DNA from: Clostridiales bacterium
GTDB taxonomy: Bacteria > Bacillota > Clostridia > Oscillospirales > Acutalibacteraceae
Assembly: GCA_019418545.1 (NCBI GenBank)
Contig: DYBQ01000012.1
Location: 1 to 49,602, forward strand
Length of the DNA stretch: 49,602 nt
Direction of reading: 5' to 3'
In this document: one piece after another, positions 9,443 through 17,492 of the stretch
Position numbering within the stretch: the stretch's first letter is position 1
Layout of the letters: every line of letters starts with the position of its first letter
Translations under genes and position numbers: made by a program
Notes under the pieces: model-generated
What the model was told of the DNA's origin: nothing
Databases searched by the model: none
Seen by the model: only the letters and a program-made list of their open reading frames with translations

Positions 9443-10144
9443 ATGACTAACTCTTTATGGAATTTTCGTCCTGTTTCCCGGCTGCTTGCAGGAATTGTTT
9501 TTGCTGCAATCCTTTTGGGAACTTTGCCCGCTTGTACACCTGAAAATTCATCTTCTGATGTTTCGCAATCCTCGCAGAGCACCTCTGCAACGGAAGAATC
9601 GCTCCCTTCTGCAACGGAAGACCCTGCTTTAAAAGGGGAAGGAAGTGTTTCTCTTCTGGAAAATTTAGGCTCACCAGAAAAAGGATTTGTTTTTTCGGGT
9701 GCTTCCTGGTTCACTTCCCGAGAGCAATATCTTTCGGCTCTCTCGAACTTGTGGCCAGAGGTGGGACAGGGAGATTGTACCGCCGAATATGAAGACAGCT
9801 CCAGCGGAGTGTATCTGACACAGGGCATGGCACAGTTTACCGACTTTGCCTATTCTGCGGCTTTTCGAATTACGGAAACCGGTGGAGAAGTAACAGCCTG
9901 CTCATATGTTTTTACCTTTGATAAATCCGAAAAAGAGGACTATATGGCAGCCTTTTTACAGGCGCGGGATATGCTCACGGAAACTTTTGGCGGAGCCGAT
10001 GAAGACATCCCTGCTTTTGATGCTGAGTTTCCTAATGGAGCCACCTGGTATGGGGATGACGGAAGCGGGCTGGGATTGACTGATACCTCTGCTGATTCGT
10101 ATCAATTCGAAATTTCCCTCTCTGCTCCACAAGCTCAAGGATAA
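9443..10144 (+). CDS. Predicted lipoprotein of unknown function
   Basis: A 233-residue exported protein. The signal peptide ends in a lipobox LPAC with the lipidated cysteine at residue 31. A Ser/Thr-rich linker (about 32-65) leads to a globular domain of about 160 residues with alternating polar and aromatic residues. I recognise no catalytic motif. The ATG at 9443 is preferred over an upstream in-frame ATG at 9350 because AAGGAT precedes it and the signal peptide starts there. Position after the envelope-stress operon suggests a surface role, but a terminator lies between. Confidence 0.8.
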   Translation: MTNSLWNFRPVSRLLAGIVFAAILLGTLPACTPENSSSDVSQSSQSTSATEESLPSATEDPALKGEGSVSLLENLGSPEKGFVFSGASWFTSREQYLSALSNLWPEVGQGDCTAEYEDSSSGVYLTQGMAQFTDFAYSAAFRITETGGEVTACSYVFTFDKSEKEDYMAAFLQARDMLTETFGGADEDIPAFDAEFPNGATWYGDDGSGLGLTDTSADSYQFEISLSAPQAQG

Positions 10145-10175
10145 GTTACCAAGGTATGGAAAGGAATGTGTTATC

Positions 10176-10877
10176 ATGATTGGTATTATTGGCGCAATGG
10201 AAATTGAAATTCAGGAACTGCGGGAATTGATGGAAGACCGGCAAAGTGAAACGATTAGCGGAATCCGTTTTGATTGGGGCATGATTCAGGGGGTACTGTG
10301 TACTTTAGCTGTGTGCGGCCCTGGAAAGGTTAATGCAGCGGTATGTGCTCAAGCCATGATTATGCGATTCCATCCCCGCCTGATTATTAACACCGGAGTA
10401 GCCGGAGGAATTGGAGAAGGCATCCACATTCATGATGTGGTTATTGCCACAGCTGTGGTGCAGCACGATATGGATACCTCCCCCATTGGCGACCCAGTTG
10501 GGCTGATTTCCGGCATCAATCTGGTTGAGATTCCTGCTGACGAAGCAGCGTCTTCCCTTTTAGCTTCTAAAGCAGAGCAAATCTATCAGGGCGGAGTATT
10601 TCGAGGCATTATTGCAACCGGTGACCAGTTTATTGCCGACCGGCAAAAAATGCGTGCCATTTCCCAGCAATTTTCTGCCATGGCTTGCGAAATGGAAGGC
10701 GGAAGTATTGGTCAGGTGTGCTATATGAACCAGACTCCTTTTGCCATTCTGCGCGCGATTTCCGATAATGGGAATGATGAGGCGGTTGACGATTATCCCC
10801 GCTTTGCCAAAGAGGCAGCTGCCCGTTCCATTTCCCTTCTAAATGCTTCCCTGTCGGAGCTGGACGCATCCATATAA
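10176..10877 (+). CDS. mtnN: 5'-methylthioadenosine/S-adenosylhomocysteine nucleosidase
   Basis: A 233-residue MTAN (Pfs) enzyme that hydrolyses methylthioadenosine and S-adenosylhomocysteine to adenine and the thioribose. The N-terminal IGIIGAMEIEI contains the catalytic acid glutamate. NTGVAGGI, ATGDQFI, the ribose-binding ACEMEGGSIGQV and the catalytic aspartate in AILRAISDNG are all present. Full length for the family (about 230). A cyclase-family gene follows after 30 bp, probably in the same transcript. Confidence 0.95.
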   Translation: MIGIIGAMEIEIQELRELMEDRQSETISGIRFDWGMIQGVLCTLAVCGPGKVNAAVCAQAMIMRFHPRLIINTGVAGGIGEGIHIHDVVIATAVVQHDMDTSPIGDPVGLISGINLVEIPADEAASSLLASKAEQIYQGGVFRGIIATGDQFIADRQKMRAISQQFSAMACEMEGGSIGQVCYMNQTPFAILRAISDNGNDEAVDDYPRFAKEAAARSISLLNASLSELDASI

Positions 10878-10907
10878 AACAAATTATGAGGAAAAGAAGG
10901 TGGCGTA

Positions 10908-11480
10908 GTGAAACTATATGATATTTCCCGAGAACTCTTTTCTACACCGGTATATCCCGGAGACCCTGCGCCAAAATACGAAAAGATTTGCCGCATTTCC
11001 ATGGGAGACCTGTGTAATCTTTCAGGTTTTTTCACTGGCTGCCATGGTGCAACCCACATTGACGCTCCCCTCCACTTTATTGAGGAAGGTACCTCTATTG
11101 AGCAAATGCCTTTGGAGCCTTTTTTTGGCCCATGCCGTGTGGTGACTGCCAATGGAATTCTTACCGGGCAGCAAATGGAGCAGCTTCGCCTTTATCCCGG
11201 CCTGCGTCTTTTATTCCGCGGCGGGGCTTTCCTTTCCAAAAGTGCGGCCTTTGTGCTTGCAGATGCCGGAGTCGCTCTGATTGGCACAGACCAACAGTCT
11301 ATTGCGCCCGCTGGTGACGAGGAAGCTCCCCATATAGAATTGTTATCCCGGGGAATCCCTCTGTTAGAAGGGCTGTATTTGGATGATGTTGCTGATGGCA
11401 TCTATACACTTTGCGCTTTTCCTCTCAAGCTTCAGGGGTTAGAGGCTTCCCCTGTCCGTGCTGTTTTAATAAGGACATAG
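10908..11480 (+). CDS. Cyclase-family (kynurenine formamidase-like) metal hydrolase
   Basis: A 190-residue member of the cyclase/KynB family. The metal-binding signature HGATHIDAPLHF is present at about residues 45-56. The fold is shared by kynurenine formamidases, isatin hydrolases and polyketide-type cyclases, so the substrate cannot be read from the sequence. Translation starts at a GTG with AGAAGGTGG upstream. It lies directly after mtnN, and no tryptophan-degradation genes are nearby. Confidence 0.85.
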   Translation: MKLYDISRELFSTPVYPGDPAPKYEKICRISMGDLCNLSGFFTGCHGATHIDAPLHFIEEGTSIEQMPLEPFFGPCRVVTANGILTGQQMEQLRLYPGLRLLFRGGAFLSKSAAFVLADAGVALIGTDQQSIAPAGDEEAPHIELLSRGIPLLEGLYLDDVADGIYTLCAFPLKLQGLEASPVRAVLIRT

Positions 11481-11486
11481 TTTGAG

Positions 11487-11520
11487 CCGCCCACTTTTAT
11501 AAAAAGTTGGGCGGACTTTA
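11487..11520 (+). terminator. Rho-independent terminator after the cyclase-family gene
   Basis: CCGCCCA and TGGGCGG form a G/C-rich stem with an A/T loop, followed by ACTTTACCTTT. Confidence 0.65.
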
Positions 11521-11592
11521 CCTTTCTTAGGAAAAATGCCGTTTTGTCGGGGATTTTGTTCAAGGATTCTTCTTCCCTTTCCCGTCAATTCG

Positions 11593-11601
11593 TGGTATAA
11601 T
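11593..11601 (+). promoter_or_regulatory. Extended -10 promoter of secA
   Basis: TGGTATAAT matches an extended -10 element. No good -35 is seen. The secA leader would be about 167 nt and contains two short hairpins, at about 11611-11630 (GGCAGG/CCTGTC) and 11740-11758 (CGGCC/GGCCG). Confidence 0.5.
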
Positions 11602-11774
11602 GGTCAAGGTTTGGCAGGTTTTCCTGTCATTATGTTGTACGCTGGTATTTGCCTGCGTATTGGATAAACAACACCGCGGTTCCTTTTTGTCCCCCCGTAT
11701 CGGGCCGCTATGTGAATTTGGGGAGGAATATAGTATACGGCCTGGGATTTCGGCCGGGAAAGTGTGGTAGTACA

Positions 11775-14519
11775 ATGAAAAATATCCTGACTTCCCTTTT
11801 CGGCAACTACAGTAAGAGGGAACTGAAACGTATCCAGCCTATTGTAGATTCCGTTTTGGATTTGGAAGAAAAATATCTTGCTATGAGCGATGAAGAATTG
11901 CAGGCACAAACCGGGATTCTGAAAGAGCGTTTGGCTGATGGCGAAACAACCGATGATATTTTGCCCGATGCCTTTGCTGTTTGCCGGGAAGCTACTCGCC
12001 GTGTATTGGGAACCCCTCACTTCCCGGTACAGATTACCGGTGGTATTGTCCTGCACCAGGGCCGTATTGCCGAAATGAAGACCGGTGAAGGTAAAACCCA
12101 GACCGTGATTCTGCCGGCTTATCTGAATGCTCTTACTGGAAAAGGCGTCCATGTGGTCACCGTTAACGACTATCTGGCCCGCCGCGACAGTGAATGGATG
12201 GGTAAGGTTTATCGCTGGCTGGGCCTCTCTGTGGGACTGATTTGCCACGACATGCCCAATGAAGAGAGAAAGAAAGCCTATCAGGCTGATATTACCTATG
12301 GTACCAATAATGAGTTCGGTTTCGACTACCTGCGGGACAACATGGTGATTTATAAAGAGCGCAAGGTACAGCGCGGCCATTTCTTTGCCGTGGTGGACGA
12401 AGTGGACTCTATTCTGATTGATGAAGCCAGAACTCCTCTGATTATTTCCGGCCAGGGAGATAAATCCACCGAGCTGTATACCATTGCAGACCATTTTGCA
12501 CGTGGGTTAACGGTAACACGGGTAGCAGACCTGAATGAAAAAGAGGATAACGACGAGCTGTATCAGGACTGCGACTATCTTGTAAATGAAAAAGCAAAAA
12601 CCGCTACCCTCACCCCCAGAGGTGTTAAAAAAGCGGAGCAGTACTTTAATATCGAAAACCTTACAGATGCCGATAATATCACACTTCAGCACCACATCAA
12701 CCAGGCAATTAAAGCCCATGGCGTTATGCAGAAGGACATTGATTATGTGGTAAAAGACGGCGAAGTTATCATTGTTGATGAGTTTACCGGCCGTTTGATG
12801 TATGGCCGCCGCTATAATGAAGGTCTCCATCAGGCTATTGAGGCTAAGGAAGGCGTAAAGGTTGCCCACGAAAGCAAAACCCTGGCTACCATTACTTTCC
12901 AGAACTTCTTCCGCCTGTATGAGAAGCTTTCCGGTATGACCGGTACGGCTATGACCGAGGAAGAAGAATTCCGGGAAATTTATAAGCTGGACGTAGTGGA
13001 AATCCCCACCAACCGTCCCATGATTCGTCAGGACTTCCCCGACGTAGTGTATAAAACCGAGAAAGCCAAATTTAATGCCGTTATTGACGACATTGAAGAG
13101 CATCACAAAATGGGACAGCCCATTCTGGTCGGTACCATTTCCATTGAAAAATCCGAAGAGCTCAGTGCCCTGCTCAAACGCCGCGGCATCAAGCATCAGG
13201 TGCTGAATGCAAAATATCATGATAAGGAAGCTGCCATCGTCGCACAGGCTGGTCAAAAGGGCGCTGTGACCATTGCTACCAATATGGCTGGCCGTGGTAC
13301 CGATATTAAGCTGGGCGGTAATGCCGAGTTTATGGCTAAGGAAGAGATGCGCCGGATGCAGTTCAGCGAAGAACTGATTACGGAAGCAGATGCATTTTCT
13401 GATACCGACGATGAAGAAATTTTGGAAGCCCGCCGGGTGTTTGCCGAGCTGGAAGCCAAATATAAGGACCAGATTAAGGATGCTGCCGAAGAAGTCCGTA
13501 AAGTAGGCGGCCTGTATATTATTGGTACTGAGCGTCATGAATCCCGCCGTATTGATAACCAGCTGCGCGGCCGTTCCGGCCGTCAGGGCGACCCTGGCAT
13601 GAGCCGCTTCTATCTGTCTTTGGAAGATGATTTGATGCGTTTGTTCAGCGGTGAGCGCATTAATGCCATTATGGATAAGCTGAATGTGGAAGAGGATACC
13701 CCCATTGAATCCAAAATGCTTTCCAATACGATTGAAGGCTCTCAGCGCAAGGTAGAAAGCCGCAACTTTGGCATTCGTAAAAACGTGCTCCAGTTTGACG
13801 ATGTTATGAACCGTCAGCGTGAAATCATCTATGGCCAGCGTGACCAGGTGCTGGACGGCAAAGATATGCGTGAACAGATTGTACGGATGATTGACGAAGC
13901 AATTGCACACAATGTCAATCGGTATCTCCCGGAAGGGAAGGTACATGACAACTGGGATTTGCCTGCTCTGCGGGAGCATTATATGGGCTGGATGATTACC
14001 CCCGAAGAGTTCCACTATACCAGTGAAGAACTGGAAACACTGGAGCCTGCTTATTTGGTAGAAAAGCTGCAAGAGCGTGCCCATTTGATTTATGAAGCCC
14101 GTGAAAAAATGTTTGGCGAAAAAATGATGCGCGAGCTGGAGCGTGTGATTTTGCTGAAGAACGTGGATATTTTGTGGATGGACCACATTGACGCCATGGA
14201 AGAACTCAAGCGCGGCATCCATCTGCGGGCTTATGCGCAGCATGACCCTGTTGTGGAATATCGTCTGGAAGGCTTTGAAATGTTCGATGAGATGATTGCC
14301 ACGATTCGTGAAAATACTGCCAGAATGATTCTCACCGTACAAATCCGCCGTCAGGAAGAGCCTCCCAAGCGTGAGGAAGTAGCAAAGCCTACCGCTACCA
14401 GTGCTGATGGAACAGACGTAAAACGTCCTGTGCGCAGCAACAAAAAGCCCGGGAGAAATGACCCCTGTCCTTGCGGAAGCGGCCTTAAATATAAAAAGTG
14501 CTGCGGGAAAAACGAATAA
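11775..14519 (+). CDS. secA: Preprotein translocase ATPase SecA
   Basis: A 914-residue ATPase that drives preproteins through SecYEG. Walker A MKTGEGKT has its lysine at residue 107. Walker B and neighbours read VDEVDSILIDEARTPLIIS, and motor domain 2 shows MAGRGTDIKLG and GRSGRQGDPG. The C-terminal zinc-binding SecB/lipid motif ends in CPCGSGLKYKKCC. I chose the ATG at 775 bases into this kilobase (11775) because KNILTSLFG is the normal family N-terminus. The reading frame stays open upstream to 11649 without a family-like sequence. The ribosome site before 11775 is weak (GGGAAAG, 12 nt away). A strong GGGGAGG at 11718-11724 has no start codon at a suitable distance. Confidence 0.96.
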   Translation: MKNILTSLFGNYSKRELKRIQPIVDSVLDLEEKYLAMSDEELQAQTGILKERLADGETTDDILPDAFAVCREATRRVLGTPHFPVQITGGIVLHQGRIAEMKTGEGKTQTVILPAYLNALTGKGVHVVTVNDYLARRDSEWMGKVYRWLGLSVGLICHDMPNEERKKAYQADITYGTNNEFGFDYLRDNMVIYKERKVQRGHFFAVVDEVDSILIDEARTPLIISGQGDKSTELYTIADHFARGLTVTRVADLNEKEDNDELYQDCDYLVNEKAKTATLTPRGVKKAEQYFNIENLTDADNITLQHHINQAIKAHGVMQKDIDYVVKDGEVIIVDEFTGRLMYGRRYNEGLHQAIEAKEGVKVAHESKTLATITFQNFFRLYEKLSGMTGTAMTEEEEFREIYKLDVVEIPTNRPMIRQDFPDVVYKTEKAKFNAVIDDIEEHHKMGQPILVGTISIEKSEELSALLKRRGIKHQVLNAKYHDKEAAIVAQAGQKGAVTIATNMAGRGTDIKLGGNAEFMAKEEMRRMQFSEELITEADAFSDTDDEEILEARRVFAELEAKYKDQIKDAAEEVRKVGGLYIIGTERHESRRIDNQLRGRSGRQGDPGMSRFYLSLEDDLMRLFSGERINAIMDKLNVEEDTPIESKMLSNTIEGSQRKVESRNFGIRKNVLQFDDVMNRQREIIYGQRDQVLDGKDMREQIVRMIDEAIAHNVNRYLPEGKVHDNWDLPALREHYMGWMITPEEFHYTSEELETLEPAYLVEKLQERAHLIYEAREKMFGEKMMRELERVILLKNVDILWMDHIDAMEELKRGIHLRAYAQHDPVVEYRLEGFEMFDEMIATIRENTARMILTVQIRRQEEPPKREEVAKPTATSADGTDVKRPVRSNKKPGRNDPCPCGSGLKYKKCCGKNE

Positions 14520-14528
14520 ATAATAAAA

Positions 14529-14574
14529 CCAAAAAAGGTGCCGGCAGGAAATCCTGCCAGCACCTTTTGGTTTA
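14529..14574. terminator. Bidirectional terminator between secA and the HD-domain gene
   Basis: AAAAGGTGCCGGCAGG and CCTGCCAGCACCTTTT form a long stem with loop AAAT and one mismatch. T-rich flanks on both sides serve the two convergent genes. Confidence 0.9.
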
Positions 14575-14577
14575 TGA

Positions 14578-15105
14578 TTATTCTGCTGTAGAGACACCGT
14601 TTTTCACATTGCAGCACAACTCTCCAATCCACCCAAGCGTGTAGGTTGTACGGAAATAACGAATCATACCAAATGTCTCCAAAAGGGCACAGACTTTATC
14701 CGCACAGGAAACCACAAAGCTTTCTCCATGGCGGGGGAAATCTCGAAAAGTCAGCGGCCACATATGAGTGCGAATAATTTCTTCTTCCAAACAGGTTGGG
14801 GAAAAATATTTTCGGGCATTATACAAAGCTATTTTTGGATGAGTAAAACCATGAAGTCCCGGATAAGGATTTGGTTTATGCCAGTCATATAAAAACAAAT
14901 CATGAAGCAAACCACCCCGGGCTGCTGCATAGAAGTTGAGTCCTATCATTCGGCAAATCAAATAGCTCAAAAACGCTACCATTAAACAGTGCTCCAAGGT
15001 AGAAACATCTCCATGCTGAGTAAACTGCTGCATCGTGCGTACACTTGGGGCCTCTATCAAATCTCTGATACAAAATCGAAACCCTTCAATCCATCGAGAA
15101 ATCAT
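14578..15105 (-). CDS. HD-domain phosphohydrolase family protein
   Basis: A 175-residue HD-superfamily protein. The metal ligands fit H39 (TLEHCL), the H68-D69 doublet (GGLLHDLFLYDW) and D136 (SCADKV). The short length, with no other domain, resembles the uncharacterised HD proteins common in Clostridia rather than a known nucleotidase. The ribosome site is GGGGGGA before the ATG. It is probably monocistronic, flanked by a terminator on each side. Confidence 0.85.
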   Translation of the reverse strand: MISRWIEGFRFCIRDLIEAPSVRTMQQFTQHGDVSTLEHCLMVAFLSYLICRMIGLNFYAAARGGLLHDLFLYDWHKPNPYPGLHGFTHPKIALYNARKYFSPTCLEEEIIRTHMWPLTFRDFPRHGESFVVSCADKVCALLETFGMIRYFRTTYTLGWIGELCCNVKNGVSTAE

Positions 15106-15152
15106 GGGAATCCCCCCTTTCTGTATGACTTTCTACATTTATAGTATAACAG

Positions 15153-15189
15153 AAACACCCCGGAAATAACAGTAGTTTCCGGGGTGTTT
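15153..15189 (-). terminator. Terminator of the fucose operon
   Basis: AAACACCCCGGAAA and TTTCCGGGGTGTTT make a perfect 14-bp stem with a 9-nt loop just beyond the aldolase stop codon. Confidence 0.85.
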
Positions 15190-15211
15190 CTTATTTTAAT
15201 TGATAGGGATT

Positions 15212-15898
15212 TTATTTAGAATATTTTTTATATCCGGGATGACGGCCAGTTACCTTATAGTTAGCACGCATAGAAATCAGCCGGTCAATGTTCTCCCGGG
15301 GCAGCTCTTTGGCGCCGCCCAGCAGATGAGCGTTCAGGCTGATTTTGGCAAACAGCTCCAGTGTTTCCATGCGGTAATAGGCGGTAATCAGGTCAGCACC
15401 CACAGAAAGTGCGCCATGGTTTGCCAGCAGCACCACGTCGTGTTCTCCCAGATAGGGGGCAATCGCCTCAGGAACCTCGTTGGTGGAAGGAGTACCGAAG
15501 GGAGTCACCGGCACGGAGCCAATTGCAATAATCGTCTCAATCATGGAGTACTCATCCAGCGGCACATGAGCCACAGCATAGCCGGTAGCAGTGGGCGGAT
15601 GGGCATGTACAACTGCACCCACATCATCGCGCTCCTGATAGCAGCGCAGATGCATTTTGATTTCGGAAGAGGGACGATATCCTTCCAACCCTTCCAGTAC
15701 ATTTCCCTGAGAATCAATGCGCACCAGCTTGTCGGGAGTAATGAAGCTCTTGCTGATACCGGTAGGGGTGGCTAAGAAGGTGCCATCCTCCAGTTTGACG
15801 GACACATTGCCGTCGTTGGCGGCTACCCAACCCAGCTGCCACATCTTATGGCACACATCGCAAATCTGCTCGCGAATCTCCATGTATGAAAGCTCCAT
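15212..15898 (-). CDS. fucA: L-fuculose-phosphate aldolase (class II aldolase family)
   Basis: A 228-residue zinc-dependent aldolase that would split L-fuculose-1-phosphate into dihydroxyacetone phosphate and L-lactaldehyde. The metal site aligns with E. coli FucA: E79 in SSEIKMH, H98 and H100 in VVHAHPP, and H161 in LANHGALSVG. NDGNVSVK near residue 28 is the phosphate-binding block. It is the last gene of the fucI-kinase-aldolase operon, 45 bp after the kinase. A rhamnulose-phosphate aldolase activity is possible from sequence alone; the fucI neighbour favours fuculose. Confidence 0.9.
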   Translation of the reverse strand: MELSYMEIREQICDVCHKMWQLGWVAANDGNVSVKLEDGTFLATPTGISKSFITPDKLVRIDSQGNVLEGLEGYRPSSEIKMHLRCYQERDDVGAVVHAHPPTATGYAVAHVPLDEYSMIETIIAIGSVPVTPFGTPSTNEVPEAIAPYLGEHDVVLLANHGALSVGADLITAYYRMETLELFAKISLNAHLLGGAKELPRENIDRLISMRANYKVTGRHPGYKKYSK

Positions 15899-15943
15899 AT
15901 GTCATTTCCTTTCTTAAATCATACGATTTTCTTTATATAGAGT

Positions 15944-17416
15944 TTATTTGCCAATGATATTCTCAAAACGCTTGCGCTGTTCTGCCCAGGCCGCCGCGTT
16001 TTGGGGGTGATACCGTTTCAGGTCAGGCATATTTGCCATCACCCGGCGTCCCTGCTCCAAAGATTCAATCTTACCGGCTGCCAGCAGCTGCACCAACACA
16101 TTTCCCAAAACGGTCGCTTCTGCGGGTCCAGCAGAAACTTCCATTCCGCAGGAATCCGCGGCCATCTGGCAGAGCATCCCGTCTTTGGTGCCGCCGCCTA
16201 CAATATACAGGGTATCATACTTTTCACCGGTACAGGTACGAAGCAAATCCAATGTCACAGCATATTTCATGGCAAGACTCTCATAAATGCAGCGCACTAC
16301 CTGTCCATCTGTCTCCGGTACAGGCTGCCCGGTCTTTTGGCAATATTCCCTCACCCGGCGCGGCAAATTGCCGGCAGGCGTAAACACCGGGTCATCCGGG
16401 TCAATAAAGCATGTAAACGGCTCAGCAGCTCGAGCCAACATCTCCATGTCATAGTAGCTGCGCTGGATGCCCTCCCGCATCCACTGGCGACGGCTCTCCT
16501 GAATGAGCCACAGGCCCGTAATATTTTTGAGGAAAGCGGCACAGTTGTTATATCCGCCTTCATTGGTAATGTCGCAGGCAAGGGATGTTTCATTGATGAC
16601 CGGCTCTGAAAGCTCGGTACCCATCAGGGACCAAGTTCCGCAGCTGACAAAGGCAAACGGAGAAGATGTAGAAGGTACTGCGGCCATTGCACTTTGCGTG
16701 TCATGGCCTGCTACAGCAATAACCGGCACAGGCTCTAGTCCCAGTTCCTCACAAATCGCAGGGGAAAGCTTTCCAACCTCCGAACCGGAGGGTACGATGG
16801 GAGTAAGGATATTGCTAGGCAAATCCAGTGCATTCAAAATCTCCTGAGACCACTGGCGGGTGTGGGCGTCCATAAGCTGGGTAGTGGAGGCAGAGGAATA
16901 CTCTGTCACTTTATTTCCGGTGAGGAGATAAGCAAAAAGGTCAGGCATCAACAGCAGGGTTTTGGCTCGTTTCAGCAGTTCGGGACGCTGTTTTTTCAGG
17001 GCTAAAAGCTGAAATACGGTGTTAAACTCCATAAACTGGGTACCGGTAATCTCATAAAAACGCTCTCTGGGCAGCAGCTTAAAGGCTTCTTCAATCATCC
17101 CCTGGGTGCGGGCATCGCGATAATGAACGGGGTTTTCCAGCAAATAGCCGTTTTCATCCAGCAAGCCGAAATCCACGCCCCAGGTGTCAATACCAATGCT
17201 GTCGAATCCGCCAGCCTGTTTGGCCTTGAGCAGTCCCTGCTTTATCTCAAAAAACAGCCGAAGTACATCCCAGAACAGCGTGCCGTTAACCTCTACCGGG
17301 TCGTTGGAGAAACGGTGAATCTCCTCCATCGAAATGGTTTGGCCGTCCCACCGGCACAGCATGGCCCGGCCACTGGAAGCGCCGAAGTCAAAAGCAAGAA
17401 TCCGGGTTTCTTTCAT
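15944..17416 (-). CDS. FGGY carbohydrate kinase, rhamnulokinase-like, probably acting on L-fuculose
   Basis: A 490-residue FGGY-family sugar kinase. ILAFDFGASSGRAML at the N-terminus is the ATP-binding phosphate-1 block. IGIDTWGVDFGLLD, VAGHDTQSA, FVSCGTWSLMG and IVGGGTKDGML follow in the RhaB order. By sequence it looks like RhaB rather than E. coli FucK. Its place between fucI and a fuculose-phosphate aldolase indicates L-fuculose as the working substrate. I chose the ATG at 17416 because AAAGGAGTGA precedes it; upstream codons overlap a stem-loop. A hairpin separates it from fucI. Confidence 0.9.
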   Translation of the reverse strand: MKETRILAFDFGASSGRAMLCRWDGQTISMEEIHRFSNDPVEVNGTLFWDVLRLFFEIKQGLLKAKQAGGFDSIGIDTWGVDFGLLDENGYLLENPVHYRDARTQGMIEEAFKLLPRERFYEITGTQFMEFNTVFQLLALKKQRPELLKRAKTLLLMPDLFAYLLTGNKVTEYSSASTTQLMDAHTRQWSQEILNALDLPSNILTPIVPSGSEVGKLSPAICEELGLEPVPVIAVAGHDTQSAMAAVPSTSSPFAFVSCGTWSLMGTELSEPVINETSLACDITNEGGYNNCAAFLKNITGLWLIQESRRQWMREGIQRSYYDMEMLARAAEPFTCFIDPDDPVFTPAGNLPRRVREYCQKTGQPVPETDGQVVRCIYESLAMKYAVTLDLLRTCTGEKYDTLYIVGGGTKDGMLCQMAADSCGMEVSAGPAEATVLGNVLVQLLAAGKIESLEQGRRVMANMPDLKRYHPQNAAAWAEQRKRFENIIGK

Positions 17417-17430
17417 GGGGGTCACTCCTT

Positions 17431-17469
17431 TCCAAAAAGAAGGTGCAGCGGCTGACTGCCGCCGCACCT
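17431..17469 (-). terminator. Intra-operon stem-loop between fucI and the kinase
   Basis: On the minus strand AGGTGCGGCGGC and GCCGCTGCACCT form a 12-bp G/C-rich stem with one mismatch, followed by TCTTTTT. It resembles a partial terminator or an mRNA-protecting hairpin inside the operon. Confidence 0.6.
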
Positions 17470-17492
17470 GTATAATTTTGAAGTCTGTTCAA

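Noticed and set aside
11632..11667. An 11-codon upstream reading frame in the secA leader
   Set aside because: There is no convincing ribosome site and no SecM-like stall sequence.
11649..11774. SecA starting at the upstream ATG at 11649
   Set aside because: The extra 42 residues do not look like SecA and the normal family N-terminus begins at 11775.
12507..14597. A 696-codon open frame on the strand opposite secA
   Set aside because: It mirrors secA codon structure, has no ribosome site or recognisable motif, and secA itself is unmistakable. It is a codon-bias shadow.
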